Of a stretch of 5,134 nt of DNA, positions 1 through 5,134 are shown one piece after another; position 1 is the stretch's first letter; the number at the start of each line of letters is the position of its first letter. A model generated the notes under the pieces. It did not search any database. It had not been told where the DNA came from and worked only from the letters and a program-made list of their open reading frames with translations. Both the position numbers and the translations under genes were made by a program. This DNA is from Bacillota bacterium (lineage in GTDB: Bacteria; Bacillota; Clostridia; Lachnospirales; CAG-274). The stretch lies in assembly GCA_017627115.1 (NCBI GenBank), contig JAGAHK010000298.1, positions 1 to 5,134 on the forward strand, read 5' to 3'.

Positions 1-851
1 GGGGAGAAGCCCTGCAGCATGACAGAAAATTTGTGGTGGAGATAAAATCCGTCAACCACCGCTACAACGAAGTTACCGTCAAAATGCCGCGTGCAATGAT
101 AATGTATGAGGATGCGGTAAAAAAACTTATCGGTAAAAAGGTTTTCCGCGGCAAGACCGATGTTTTTGTCTCGTTTGAAAGCTTTTCGGACAGTGATGTG
201 ACGATAGAGTTCAACCGTCCGCTTGCCGATGCCTATGTAAAAACGCTTGGCGAGATAAACGAAAGGTATAAGCTCGATTCACCTATACGGCTTGACCTTA
301 TAGCCAAATTCCCCGATATTATCACCGTTGATAAAACCGTTGAGGACGACAACGGCGAGGTATGGGAATGTCTTGAGACCGCTTTGACGGAGGCAGTCGA
401 TAATTTCGTCGCTATGCGCGAGACCGAGGGCGAGGCGCTTAAAAAAGATATTCTCGATAAGCTTGTCGGTATAAAGGCAACTGTCGAAAAGATAGAAAAA
501 CGCGCACCTATGGTTGCGGAGGACTACCGCCAGCGTCTTATCGCAAAACTTAACGAATATGCCGAGCTTAATGTGGACGAGGCAAGGATAATCACCGAGG
601 TGACTATATTTGCCGATAAAGCCTGCATAGATGAGGAAATAACCCGCCTTTTCAGCCATATAGAGCAGATGAAGAACATTGTCTGTGAAACGGTGGCTGT
701 CGGCAGAAAGCTTGATTTTCTTGTGCAGGAAATGAACAGGGAAGTCAATACTATCGGTTCAAAGTCCAACGACCTTGAAATAACAAACTATGCCGTTGAA
801 TTAAAGAGCGAGATAGAGAAGATAAGAGAGCAGATACAGAACATAGAGTAA
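1..851 (+). CDS. yicC: YicC/YloC-family endoribonuclease (5' partial)
   Basis: Belongs to the YicC/YloC family, whose E. coli and B. subtilis members are reported as endoribonucleases acting on RNA in the cytoplasm. The reading frame is open from base 3 and gives 282 visible residues ending in tandem stops TAATAA. Translation at the left edge begins GEALQHDRKFVVEIKSVNHR. VEIKSVNHRY is the conserved start of the YicC N-terminal domain, so the GTG at 33 is internal. The true start, expected to encode something like MIxSMTGFGR, lies about 10 codons upstream of the window; family length is about 290. The C-terminal DUF1732 domain is intact: RLFSHIEQM, then GRKLDFLVQEMNRE (702-743), NTIGSK (747-764) and the terminal EKIREQIQNIE. 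It is the first visible gene of the cluster, 31 bases before remA. Family assignment is firm; RNA targets here are unknown. Confidence 0.95.
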   Translation, partial: GEALQHDRKFVVEIKSVNHRYNEVTVKMPRAMIMYEDAVKKLIGKKVFRGKTDVFVSFESFSDSDVTIEFNRPLADAYVKTLGEINERYKLDSPIRLDLIAKFPDIITVDKTVEDDNGEVWECLETALTEAVDNFVAMRETEGEALKKDILDKLVGIKATVEKIEKRAPMVAEDYRQRLIAKLNEYAELNVDEARIITEVTIFADKACIDEEITRLFSHIEQMKNIVCETVAVGRKLDFLVQEMNREVNTIGSKSNDLEITNYAVELKSEIEKIREQIQNIE

Positions 852-882
852 TAAAAACTTGATTTAAAAATAAGGTAGATTT

Positions 883-1140
883 ATGACAGTGTTTAAACCG
901 ATAAACATAGGCTTTGGCAATGTGGTCATGGCAAACAGGATAATTGCCGTCATCAGTCCCGAAAGTGCGCCCGTAAAGCGTATGATACAGGAGGCAAAAG
1001 ACAGCGGCAGCATTATTGATGCCACATACGGCAGAAAGACAAAAGCAGTCATAGTAACGGACAGCGGCATAGTGCTTTCCGCGCTGCTGCCCGAGACTAT
1101 ATCAAGCCGCATAAGCCAGCCTGTGGATGATACAGAATAA
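883..1140 (+). CDS. remA: RemA-like DUF370 DNA-binding regulator
   Basis: An 85-residue protein of the DUF370/RemA family. B. subtilis RemA is a ring-forming DNA-binding protein that activates biofilm-matrix and osmoprotection genes; the role in this organism is inferred only from homology. Nearly the whole chain matches the family: [15 protein letters not shown] (residues 7-21), [16 protein letters not shown] (25-40), [14 protein letters not shown] (45-58) and the terminal [13 protein letters not shown] region. Basic residues corresponding to the DNA-contacting arginines of RemA are R19, R51 and K52; the last is a conservative Arg-to-Lys change relative to the GRRTR of B. subtilis. The start at 883 is supported by AAGG at 872-875, seven bases upstream, and by family alignment (MTxxFxNIGFGN). 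It sits directly before gmk, as in most Firmicutes, with a 15-base gap. The family call is strong; the regulatory targets cannot be deduced. Confidence 0.93.
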   Translation: MTVFKPINIGFGNVVMANRIIAVISPESAPVKRMIQEAKDSGSIIDATYGRKTKAVIVTDSGIVLSALLPETISSRISQPVDDTE

Positions 1141-1142
1141 AT

Positions 1143-1147
1143 AGGAG
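1143..1147 (+). promoter_or_regulatory. Ribosome binding site of gmk
   Basis: AGGAG lies eight bases before the gmk ATG at 1156, just after the remA stop. It picks 1156 over the out-of-frame ATG at 1151, which is too close to the motif and does not open the gmk frame. Confidence 0.8.
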
Positions 1148-1155
1148 AAGATGAT

Positions 1156-1707
1156 ATGTCACAGGGTAAACTTATAGTTATCTCGGGACCTGCGGGCACG
1201 GGCAAGGGCACTGTGGTCGCGGCTCTCCGTGAAAGAAAAGAATATGCACTTTCTATATCCGCAACAACACGCGCACCGCGCGGCACCGAAGCGGACGGAG
1301 TGAATTATTTTTTCAAAACCACGGAAGAATTTGAAAAAATGATAGAAAACAAAGAGTTTCTTGAATACGCCAACTTTGTCGGCAACTATTACGGCACACC
1401 TAAACAGTATGTGCTTGACAGACTTGCCGAGGGTAAAAACGTCATTCTTGAAATAGAGGTTCAGGGAGCTTTGCAGGTAAAGGAAAACTACCCCGAAGCA
1501 TTGCTTATTTTCCTTTTGCCTCCAAGCAAGGAGGAATTGGAAAACCGCCTGCGCGGCAGAGCCACAGACAGCGAGGAGACTATAATAAAACGTCTTGCAC
1601 GCGCAGATGAGGAGCTTGCCTTACAGGATAAATACGACTACAAAGTCGTTAACGATACCGTGGAGAGAGCGGTGGAGGAGATAGAAGGCATTATCGAAAA
1701 GGCGTGA
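1156..1707 (+). CDS. gmk: Guanylate kinase
   Basis: Catalyses ATP + GMP to ADP + GDP in the cytoplasm, feeding GTP, dGTP and (p)ppGpp pools. At 183 residues it is slightly short of the usual 190-207, with the shortening at the C-terminus. The P-loop GPAGTGKGT occupies residues 11-19 (Lys17, Thr19). The GMP-binding segment carries SATTRAPR (35-42), followed by NYFF (50-53), E70 and A72 and the YGT of NYYGTP (79-81). EIEVQGA (99-105) replaces the more common DIDVQGA, a substitution I expect in Clostridia. The lid region RLRGRATDSEE and the late DYKVVND motif are both present, so the enzyme looks complete and active. Fifteen bases separate it from remA; 78 AT-rich bases separate it from rpoZ, the widest gap in the cluster. 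Confidence 0.97.
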   Translation: MSQGKLIVISGPAGTGKGTVVAALRERKEYALSISATTRAPRGTEADGVNYFFKTTEEFEKMIENKEFLEYANFVGNYYGTPKQYVLDRLAEGKNVILEIEVQGALQVKENYPEALLIFLLPPSKEELENRLRGRATDSEETIIKRLARADEELALQDKYDYKVVNDTVERAVEEIEGIIEKA

Positions 1708-1732
1708 TCGGTTTTGTCGGAGAAGCAATAAA

Positions 1733-1771
1733 ATGCGCAAAGAAAAAATAATTGAATTATATTTTATATAA
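1733..1771 (+). CDS. Possible 12-codon leader ORF before rpoZ
   Basis: An ATG at 1733 opens a 12-codon frame (MRKEKIIELYFI) that stops with TAA at 1769-1771, where the stop abuts the rpoZ ribosome binding site. GGAG at 1719-1722 lies ten bases before the ATG, a workable spacing. Translation ending here could deliver ribosomes to the rpoZ site or disrupt the palindrome overlapping its end. In such AT-rich sequence a short ORF is also expected by chance, and nothing in the peptide (no run of one amino acid, for example) indicates an attenuator. Treat as speculative. Confidence 0.15.
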   Translation: MRKEKIIELYFI

Positions 1772-1773
1772 AA
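1757..1773 (+). repeat. AT-only palindrome in the rpoZ leader
   Basis: TTATAT-TTT-ATATAA (1757-1771) is a perfect six-base inverted repeat with a three-base loop. Overlapping it, TTTTATATAAAA (1762-1773) is a perfect 12-base palindrome. As RNA the hairpin would be weak because it is all A-U, and no U-tract follows, so it is not a terminator. It lies immediately upstream of the rpoZ AAAGGAG, so it could be a protein-binding site or part of an AT-rich ribosome standby region. I could not find a well-spaced -35/-10 pair around it. Confidence 0.4.
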
Positions 1774-1777
1774 GGAG
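1771..1777 (+). promoter_or_regulatory. Ribosome binding site of rpoZ
   Basis: AAAGGAG ends eight bases before the rpoZ ATG at 1786. The sequence around it (1741-1790) contains only six G or C bases in 50, which should leave the site unstructured and efficiently used. Confidence 0.85.
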
Positions 1778-1785
1778 TTTTTAAA

Positions 1786-2220
1786 ATGTTAAGACCATCA
1801 TATGCAGAATTAATGGATGTATTGAACAAGGGAACAGAGGGCAACGATGTCAAAAGCCGCTACACTGTTGTCATTGCGGCAGCAAAGCGTGCAAGACAGC
1901 TTGTTGACGGACATGAGCCTATGATCGAGGAAGACAAGATCAAGGTAGACAAGGCGCTCTCTATCGCTATCGAGGAAATGAACGAGGGCAAGATAGAGGT
2001 CGTTCCCGAGGGTGAGGGCACGGTGCTTGTGCTTAAAAAGGATGAAGAACCCGTTGTTGAGGAAACAGAAGAAACAATGGAAGATGCCGATGACGAGGGC
2101 TTTGACGGCGATGACGAAGATTTTGCCGATGATGAGGATTTCGATGACGAAGAAGCCGAAGATATGATAGAAAGTCTTTTGGGCGGCGTGTTTGACGAAG
2201 ACGGGGAAGACGAGGAATAA
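1786..2220 (+). CDS. rpoZ: RNA polymerase omega subunit with long acidic C-terminal tail
   Basis: Omega helps fold and hold the beta' subunit in RNA polymerase. The canonical domain fills residues 1-83: MLRPSYAELMDVLNK at the start, SRYTVVIAAAKRARQLV (24-40), then KALSIAIEEMNEGKIEV (56-72). Known omegas are usually 60-95 residues; this one has 144. The extra part, residues 86-144, contains 35 Asp/Glu out of 59 and no Lys or Arg. It holds three DDE-x-F units (102-106, 109-113 with neighbouring spacing, 115-119) and one hydrophobic island, MIESLLGGVF (127-136), before a final acidic end. The tail is probably disordered. An acidic tail of this kind recalls the delta subunit (RpoE) of Firmicutes RNA polymerase, but that likeness is by composition only. 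The stop TAA shares its last base with the priA start. The omega call is firm; the tail's role is unknown. Confidence 0.95.
   Translation: MLRPSYAELMDVLNKGTEGNDVKSRYTVVIAAAKRARQLVDGHEPMIEEDKIKVDKALSIAIEEMNEGKIEVVPEGEGTVLVLKKDEEPVVEETEETMEDADDEGFDGDDEDFADDEDFDDEEAEDMIESLLGGVFDEDGEDEE
2089..2157 (+). repeat. Degenerate in-frame repeats coding DDE-x-F in the omega tail
   Basis: Four 15-base units encode DDEGF (2089-2103), DDEDF (2110-2124), DDEDF (2128-2142) and the diverged DDEEA (2143-2157), with two-codon and one-codon spacers between the first three. The units differ by synonymous changes such as GAC/GAT and GAA/GAG, so the likeness is stronger in protein than in DNA. That suggests either old duplications by slippage or selection on an acidic-aromatic pattern. 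Confidence 0.6.
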
Positions 2221-4433
2221 TGAACTATGCTTTGGTCGTTATTTCGGTCGCGGTAAAAACGCTTGACCGTGTGTTTTCGTACAAAGTACCCGAGGATATG
2301 AAATGCAGGCTCAAAGTCGGCATGCGCATCCATGTGCCTTTCGGCAAAGGAAACCGCAAGATAGAGGCGTATGTGATAGGACTTTCGGACAAGGTGGACT
2401 TTGACGAAAGCAAGATGAAGTATATTGCGGATATCTGCGAAAACTATCCTGTTATAAGCGAAAAACGCATAGAGCTTGCCATGAGTATGCAAAGCGACTA
2501 TTATTCGACTATGAGCGACTGCATACAGTGTATTATCCCCAAAAAGGTAAAAAGCAAGACCTATAAATGTGCTTATATAGATTACGAAAATAACGATATT
2601 GAGATAATTGATGCAATTATTGCAAAGAATAATAAGCAAAGCCGCGTGCTTGAATTTTTAAGGGACGGCGGCAGCATACCCGTGAGTCATATAAAGGATT
2701 TTCTGGGTATAGATACCGCACCTATAAATGCTCTTGTAAAAAAGGGCATTGTAAAGACCGAGGAAAACGAAGTTTACCGCGGCAATTACAACCTTGCAAG
2801 AACGCTTAAGAGCCCCGGGCTTGAACTGAATGAAGAACAGAAGAATGCCGTTGCAGCCATTCTTGATGAAGATGTACGTCCCGTGCTTTTAAAGGGCGTT
2901 ACGGGCAGCGGCAAAACAGAGGTCTATTTACAGGCTATAGAAAAAGTGATAAACGAGGGTAAGCAGGCAATAGTACTTGTGCCCGAAATATCGCTTACAC
3001 CGCAGACTGTTGACCGCTTTACCGCACGTTTTGGCGAGAGGGTGGCGGTAACACATTCGCGTATGTCAGACGGCGAACGCTATGACCAGTGGCGCAGGGC
3101 GTGCAGCAATGAAATATCTGTGATGATAGGTCCGAGGTCTGCGATATTCACGCCCTTTGAAAAACTCGGTATGATAATAATTGACGAAGAACACGAATCT
3201 GCCTATAAAGCCGATCTCCAGCCACCTAAATACGATGCGCGCGAGATAGCTTTAAAGCTTTCGTATCTATACGGCTGCAAAATCGTTTTCGGCAGTGCAA
3301 CACCTTCCGTTACAAGCTATTATATGGCGCAGAAAGGCGAATACAGGCTTGTTGAAATGAAAAACCGCGTCAATCTTTCGCCGCCCGAGATAAATCTTGT
3401 GGATATGCGCAGGGAACTTGAAACGGGAAACCGCAGCATTTTCAGCCGTGCCTTGAAGCAGGCGATAGAAGAAAATCTCGAAGACGGCAAACAGACTATA
3501 TTGTTTCTGAACAGGCGCGGATATTCAACTTTTATATCCTGCCGCAGCTGCGGTCATGTTATGATGTGCAAAAACTGCAACGTCAACTATACGTATCACC
3601 GATATACCAATAAGCTTATGTGCCATTACTGCGGTGAGGAAGCGGAAGTGCCGAAACTTTGTCCCGTATGCGGCTCGGAGCATATACGTTATTTCGGTAC
3701 GGGCACGCAGAAGATAGAGGATGAGATAAACAGGCTGTTTCCGACGGCGCGTGTTCTGCGTATGGATATGGACACCACAAGAACAAAAAACAGTCACACC
3801 GATATTCTGGATACATTCCGCAGCAAGGGTGCAGATATACTTATCGGCACACAGATGATAGCAAAAGGGCTGGATTTTCCCGATGTTACCCTTGTTGGCG
3901 TTATTGCGGCGGATATGTCGCTGAACCTTAACGATTATCATTCGGGTGAGATAACCTATCAACTTATCACACAGGTATCGGGGCGTGCAGGCCGTGCGGA
4001 AAGCAAGGGCAGGGTGTATGTGCAGACCTACGATCCGCAGAATTACAGTATACAGGCGGCGGTCAACGGCAGTTATGAGGACTTTTACCGCCATGAGAGT
4101 GAATTTCGCAGTCTTATGAAATATCCGCCGTTTACGAATATATTTTTTGTGCTTGTTTCGGGGGAGGATGAACAGATTGTTCACCGTGTGATCATGACTC
4201 TTTACGAAATTATGGTGCATTATAACCGCAAAAATGATTTTACTTTATTTGCCCCGACACCTGCCGTAATATCAAAAATAAATAAAAAATACCGTCACAG
4301 GATGATGGTAAAATCCGATAACGGTGAAAAAATCAGAAATTTTGTGCTGTTCTGTGTTGAAAAGCTGAGAGGGTATATGCCGCTTGACGGAGTAAGCGTG
4401 AACATTTCACTCAACCCAAACTACAGCATTTGA
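2220..4433 (+). CDS. priA: Primosomal replication restart helicase PriA
   Basis: PriA is the superfamily 2, 3'-to-5' DNA helicase that recognises stalled or repaired forks and starts primosome assembly so that DnaB-type helicase is reloaded. The 737-residue length is normal. The N-terminal 3'-DNA-end-binding domain covers about 1-105 (LDRVFSYKVPEDM; VGMRIHVPFGKGNR), followed by a winged-helix region. Helicase motifs: Walker A GVTGSGKT (226-233, Lys232), Walker B DEEH (322-325), GSATPS (358-363), FLNRRGY (429-435), GTQMIAKGLDFP (543-554) and QVSGRAGR (585-592). Eight cysteines, C441, C444, C450, C453, C468, C471, C481 and C484, form the two zinc sites between the helicase lobes. The C-terminal domain has KYPPF and the YRHRMMVK element. 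Its ATG overlaps the rpoZ stop (TAATG), implying translational coupling; only AGGA at 2213-2216, three bases away, and GGGG at 2203-2206 lie upstream. No active-site residue is missing. Confidence 0.97.
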   Translation: MNYALVVISVAVKTLDRVFSYKVPEDMKCRLKVGMRIHVPFGKGNRKIEAYVIGLSDKVDFDESKMKYIADICENYPVISEKRIELAMSMQSDYYSTMSDCIQCIIPKKVKSKTYKCAYIDYENNDIEIIDAIIAKNNKQSRVLEFLRDGGSIPVSHIKDFLGIDTAPINALVKKGIVKTEENEVYRGNYNLARTLKSPGLELNEEQKNAVAAILDEDVRPVLLKGVTGSGKTEVYLQAIEKVINEGKQAIVLVPEISLTPQTVDRFTARFGERVAVTHSRMSDGERYDQWRRACSNEISVMIGPRSAIFTPFEKLGMIIIDEEHESAYKADLQPPKYDAREIALKLSYLYGCKIVFGSATPSVTSYYMAQKGEYRLVEMKNRVNLSPPEINLVDMRRELETGNRSIFSRALKQAIEENLEDGKQTILFLNRRGYSTFISCRSCGHVMMCKNCNVNYTYHRYTNKLMCHYCGEEAEVPKLCPVCGSEHIRYFGTGTQKIEDEINRLFPTARVLRMDMDTTRTKNSHTDILDTFRSKGADILIGTQMIAKGLDFPDVTLVGVIAADMSLNLNDYHSGEITYQLITQVSGRAGRAESKGRVYVQTYDPQNYSIQAAVNGSYEDFYRHESEFRSLMKYPPFTNIFFVLVSGEDEQIVHRVIMTLYEIMVHYNRKNDFTLFAPTPAVISKINKKYRHRMMVKSDNGEKIRNFVLFCVEKLRGYMPLDGVSVNISLNPNYSI

Positions 4434-4471
4434 CACAAAGGGTATGTATGCAGGTGCATAGACAACTTGTG
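4430..4471 (+). promoter_or_regulatory. priA-def gap: inverted repeat and isolated TTGACA
   Basis: TATGCA-GG-TGCATA (4447-4460) is a perfect six-base inverted repeat with a two-base centre, and CACAA (4434-4438) pairs with TTGTG (4467-4471) outside it, giving a possible two-part hairpin. No T-tract follows, so it is not an intrinsic terminator. TTGACA (4430-4435), overlapping the priA stop, is a perfect -35 hexamer, yet no good -10 hexamer lies 16-19 bases on. The block could be an operator, a processing hairpin or chance; a promoter for def-fmt is not established. Confidence 0.25.
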
Positions 4472-4495
4472 AAATCTTTGAGCTTAAAAATTGAT

Positions 4496-4501
4496 AAGGA
4501 G
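4496..4501 (+). promoter_or_regulatory. Ribosome binding site of def
   Basis: AAGGAG sits eight bases before the def ATG at 4510 and fixes that start. It is one of the strongest sites in the window, along with the one before rpoZ, and both stand after the two longest gaps. Confidence 0.85.
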
Positions 4502-4509
4502 AAAGAAAA

Positions 4510-5007
4510 ATGGCGATAAGGATAGTCAGAACATATGAAGACGAGATATTAAGAAAAAAATGCAAGCCCGTAAAGGCTTTTGACGAAAAACTGCATCTCC
4601 TGCTTGATGATATGGCGGAGACGATGTATGAAAGCAACGGCGTGGGACTTGCCGCACCGCAGGTGGGTATGCTAAAGCGTGTTGTGGTAATAGATATCGG
4701 CGAGGGTCTTTACGAGCTTATCAATCCCGAGATAATTGAAACATCTGGTGAGCAGACGGGCTCCGAGGGCTGTTTGAGCGTACCCGGCAAGGCAGGCGAT
4801 GTTACTCGCCCGAATTATGTAAAAGTTCGCGCTTTTGACCGAAACGGCGATGAATATGAGATCGAGGGCGAAGAACTTATGGCGCGCGCTCTATGTCATG
4901 AGCTTGATCATCTTGACGGCAGGCTCTATACAGACCTTTGCGACGAACTTTATGATGTTCAGCCTCCTGCCGAGGAAGGCGAAGAGGAAGAAGAGACCGG
5001 GGAGTGA
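4510..5007 (+). CDS. def: Peptide deformylase
   Basis: Removes the formyl group from the N-terminal methionine of new proteins as they leave the ribosome, releasing formate. The three defining motifs are present: GVGLAAPQ (residues 44-51, with Gln51), EGCLS (86-90) and HELDH (130-134). Metal ligands are Cys88, His130 and His134, and Glu131 is the catalytic acid/base, so the enzyme should be active. At 165 residues it is near normal size. After the core ends around [12 protein letters not shown] (139-150) there is an unusual short acidic tail, with nine Glu in the last eleven residues (155-165). The partner gene fmt, which adds the formyl group to initiator tRNA, follows at once, the usual pairing in bacteria. 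A 76-base gap follows priA. Confidence 0.97.
   Translation: MAIRIVRTYEDEILRKKCKPVKAFDEKLHLLLDDMAETMYESNGVGLAAPQVGMLKRVVVIDIGEGLYELINPEIIETSGEQTGSEGCLSVPGKAGDVTRPNYVKVRAFDRNGDEYEIEGEELMARALCHELDHLDGRLYTDLCDELYDVQPPAEEGEEEEETGE
4999..5004 (+). promoter_or_regulatory. Ribosome binding site deciding the fmt start
   Basis: GGGGAG lies inside the end of def. It is eight bases from the ATG at 5013 but only two from the in-frame ATG at 5007, which overlaps the def stop (TGATG). Spacing therefore favours 5013. Confidence 0.7.
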
Positions 5008-5012
5008 TGTCA

Positions 5013-5134
5013 ATGAAAGTTGTTTTTATGGGTACGCCCGATTTTGCCGTACCCACACTTGAAGCACTTATAGAAAAACACGATGTTCTGGCAGTGATAA
5101 GCCAGCCCGACAAACCTAAGGGCAGGGGGAAAAA
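5013..5134 (+). CDS. fmt: Methionyl-tRNA formyltransferase (3' partial)
   Basis: Transfers a formyl group from 10-formyltetrahydrofolate to methionyl-tRNA(fMet), making the initiator used in bacterial translation. Only the first 40 codons are in the window; the family is about 310 residues. The visible part begins [19 protein letters not shown] and continues through [14 protein letters not shown], the hallmark N-terminus of Fmt (beginning of its Rossmann-type formyltransferase domain). The start at 5013 matches the family N-terminus and the ribosome binding site; starting at 5007 would add only Met-Ser. The gene begins five bases after the def stop, so the two opposing activities of the formylation cycle are very likely co-expressed. 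The frame is open to the window edge. Confidence 0.95.
   Translation, partial: MKVVFMGTPDFAVPTLEALIEKHDVLAVISQPDKPKGRGK

Noticed and set aside
33..35. GTG at 33 as the start of the YicC gene
   Set aside because: The frame is open to the left edge and the residues before it (GEALQHDRKF) fit the family N-terminus, so the gene is truncated by the window rather than starting here.
864..1286. 140-codon reverse-strand ORF over remA and gmk
   Set aside because: It overlaps two clear family members on the forward strand, and its hydrophobic-looking translation is a by-product of their codons.
1757..1771. Intrinsic terminator after gmk
   Set aside because: The stem is only A-U pairs and is followed by AAGGAG rather than a U-tract.
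1860..2639. 259-codon reverse-strand ORF with long serine runs
   Set aside because: The serine runs are the reverse complement of the GAT/GAC/GAA/GAG codons of the omega tail. It spans two well-identified forward genes and shows no recognisable domain or ribosome binding site.
3525..4220. 231-codon reverse-strand ORF opposite priA
   Set aside because: It lies entirely over the conserved zinc and helicase motifs of PriA. Its translation resembles no protein family I know, so it is a shadow frame.
4430..4462. Sigma-70-type promoter for def using TTGACA at 4430
   Set aside because: No hexamer 16-19 bases downstream resembles TATAAT; the nearest (CATAGA at 4457) is 21 bases away and matches poorly. 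Kept only as a low-confidence regulatory note.
4835..5062. 75-codon forward ORF overlapping the end of def and the start of fmt
   Set aside because: It runs in a different frame through the HELDH motif of Def and the Fmt N-terminus, both of which are unmistakable in their own frames.
1..5134. A previously undescribed multi-gene system (defence, mobile or biosynthetic)
   Set aside because: Every substantial forward ORF is assigned to a known housekeeping family in a known Firmicutes gene order, and no leftover space could hold another sizeable gene.

Overview
This window is a compact, all-forward-strand housekeeping gene cluster of a Gram-positive, Clostridia-type bacterium. The gene order is yicC (5' end cut off by the window) - remA-like DUF370 - gmk - rpoZ - priA - def - fmt (3' end cut off). 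In Bacillus subtilis the equivalent order is yloC-remA-gmk-rpoZ-coaBC-priA-def-fmt. The order, the DUF370/RemA gene, the AGGAG-type ribosome binding sites and protein details such as the omega N-terminus MLRPSYAELM point to Firmicutes. The mid-range base composition with frequent ATA (Ile) and AGG (Arg) codons fits a gut-type Oscillospiraceae/Ruminococcaceae member, but that finer placement is inference.

Layout: 1-851 is the YicC-family endoribonuclease; 883-1140 the RemA-like DNA-binding regulator; 1156-1707 guanylate kinase; 1708-1785 an AT-rich gap with a small palindrome and a possible 12-codon ORF; 1786-2220 RNA polymerase omega with a long acidic tail; 2220-4433 primosomal helicase PriA, whose start overlaps the omega stop by one base; 4434-4509 a second gap with a short inverted repeat; 4510-5007 peptide deformylase with a short acidic tail; 5013-5134 the first 40 codons of methionyl-tRNA formyltransferase. 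No gene-free stretch exceeds 80 bases. I saw no tRNA, rRNA, CRISPR array, mobile element or convincing intrinsic terminator.

The genes are probably co-transcribed, at least in blocks, since gaps are short or overlapping. They serve core information processing: RNA turnover (YicC), GDP supply (Gmk), transcription (omega), replication restart (PriA), and the formylation/deformylation cycle of initiator methionine (Fmt and Def). I find no evidence for a new defence or mobile system. The features most worth a second look are the 59-residue, 35-acidic tail on omega with its DDE-x-F repeats, the direct rpoZ-priA coupling where coaBC sits in B. subtilis, and the two small intergenic palindromes.
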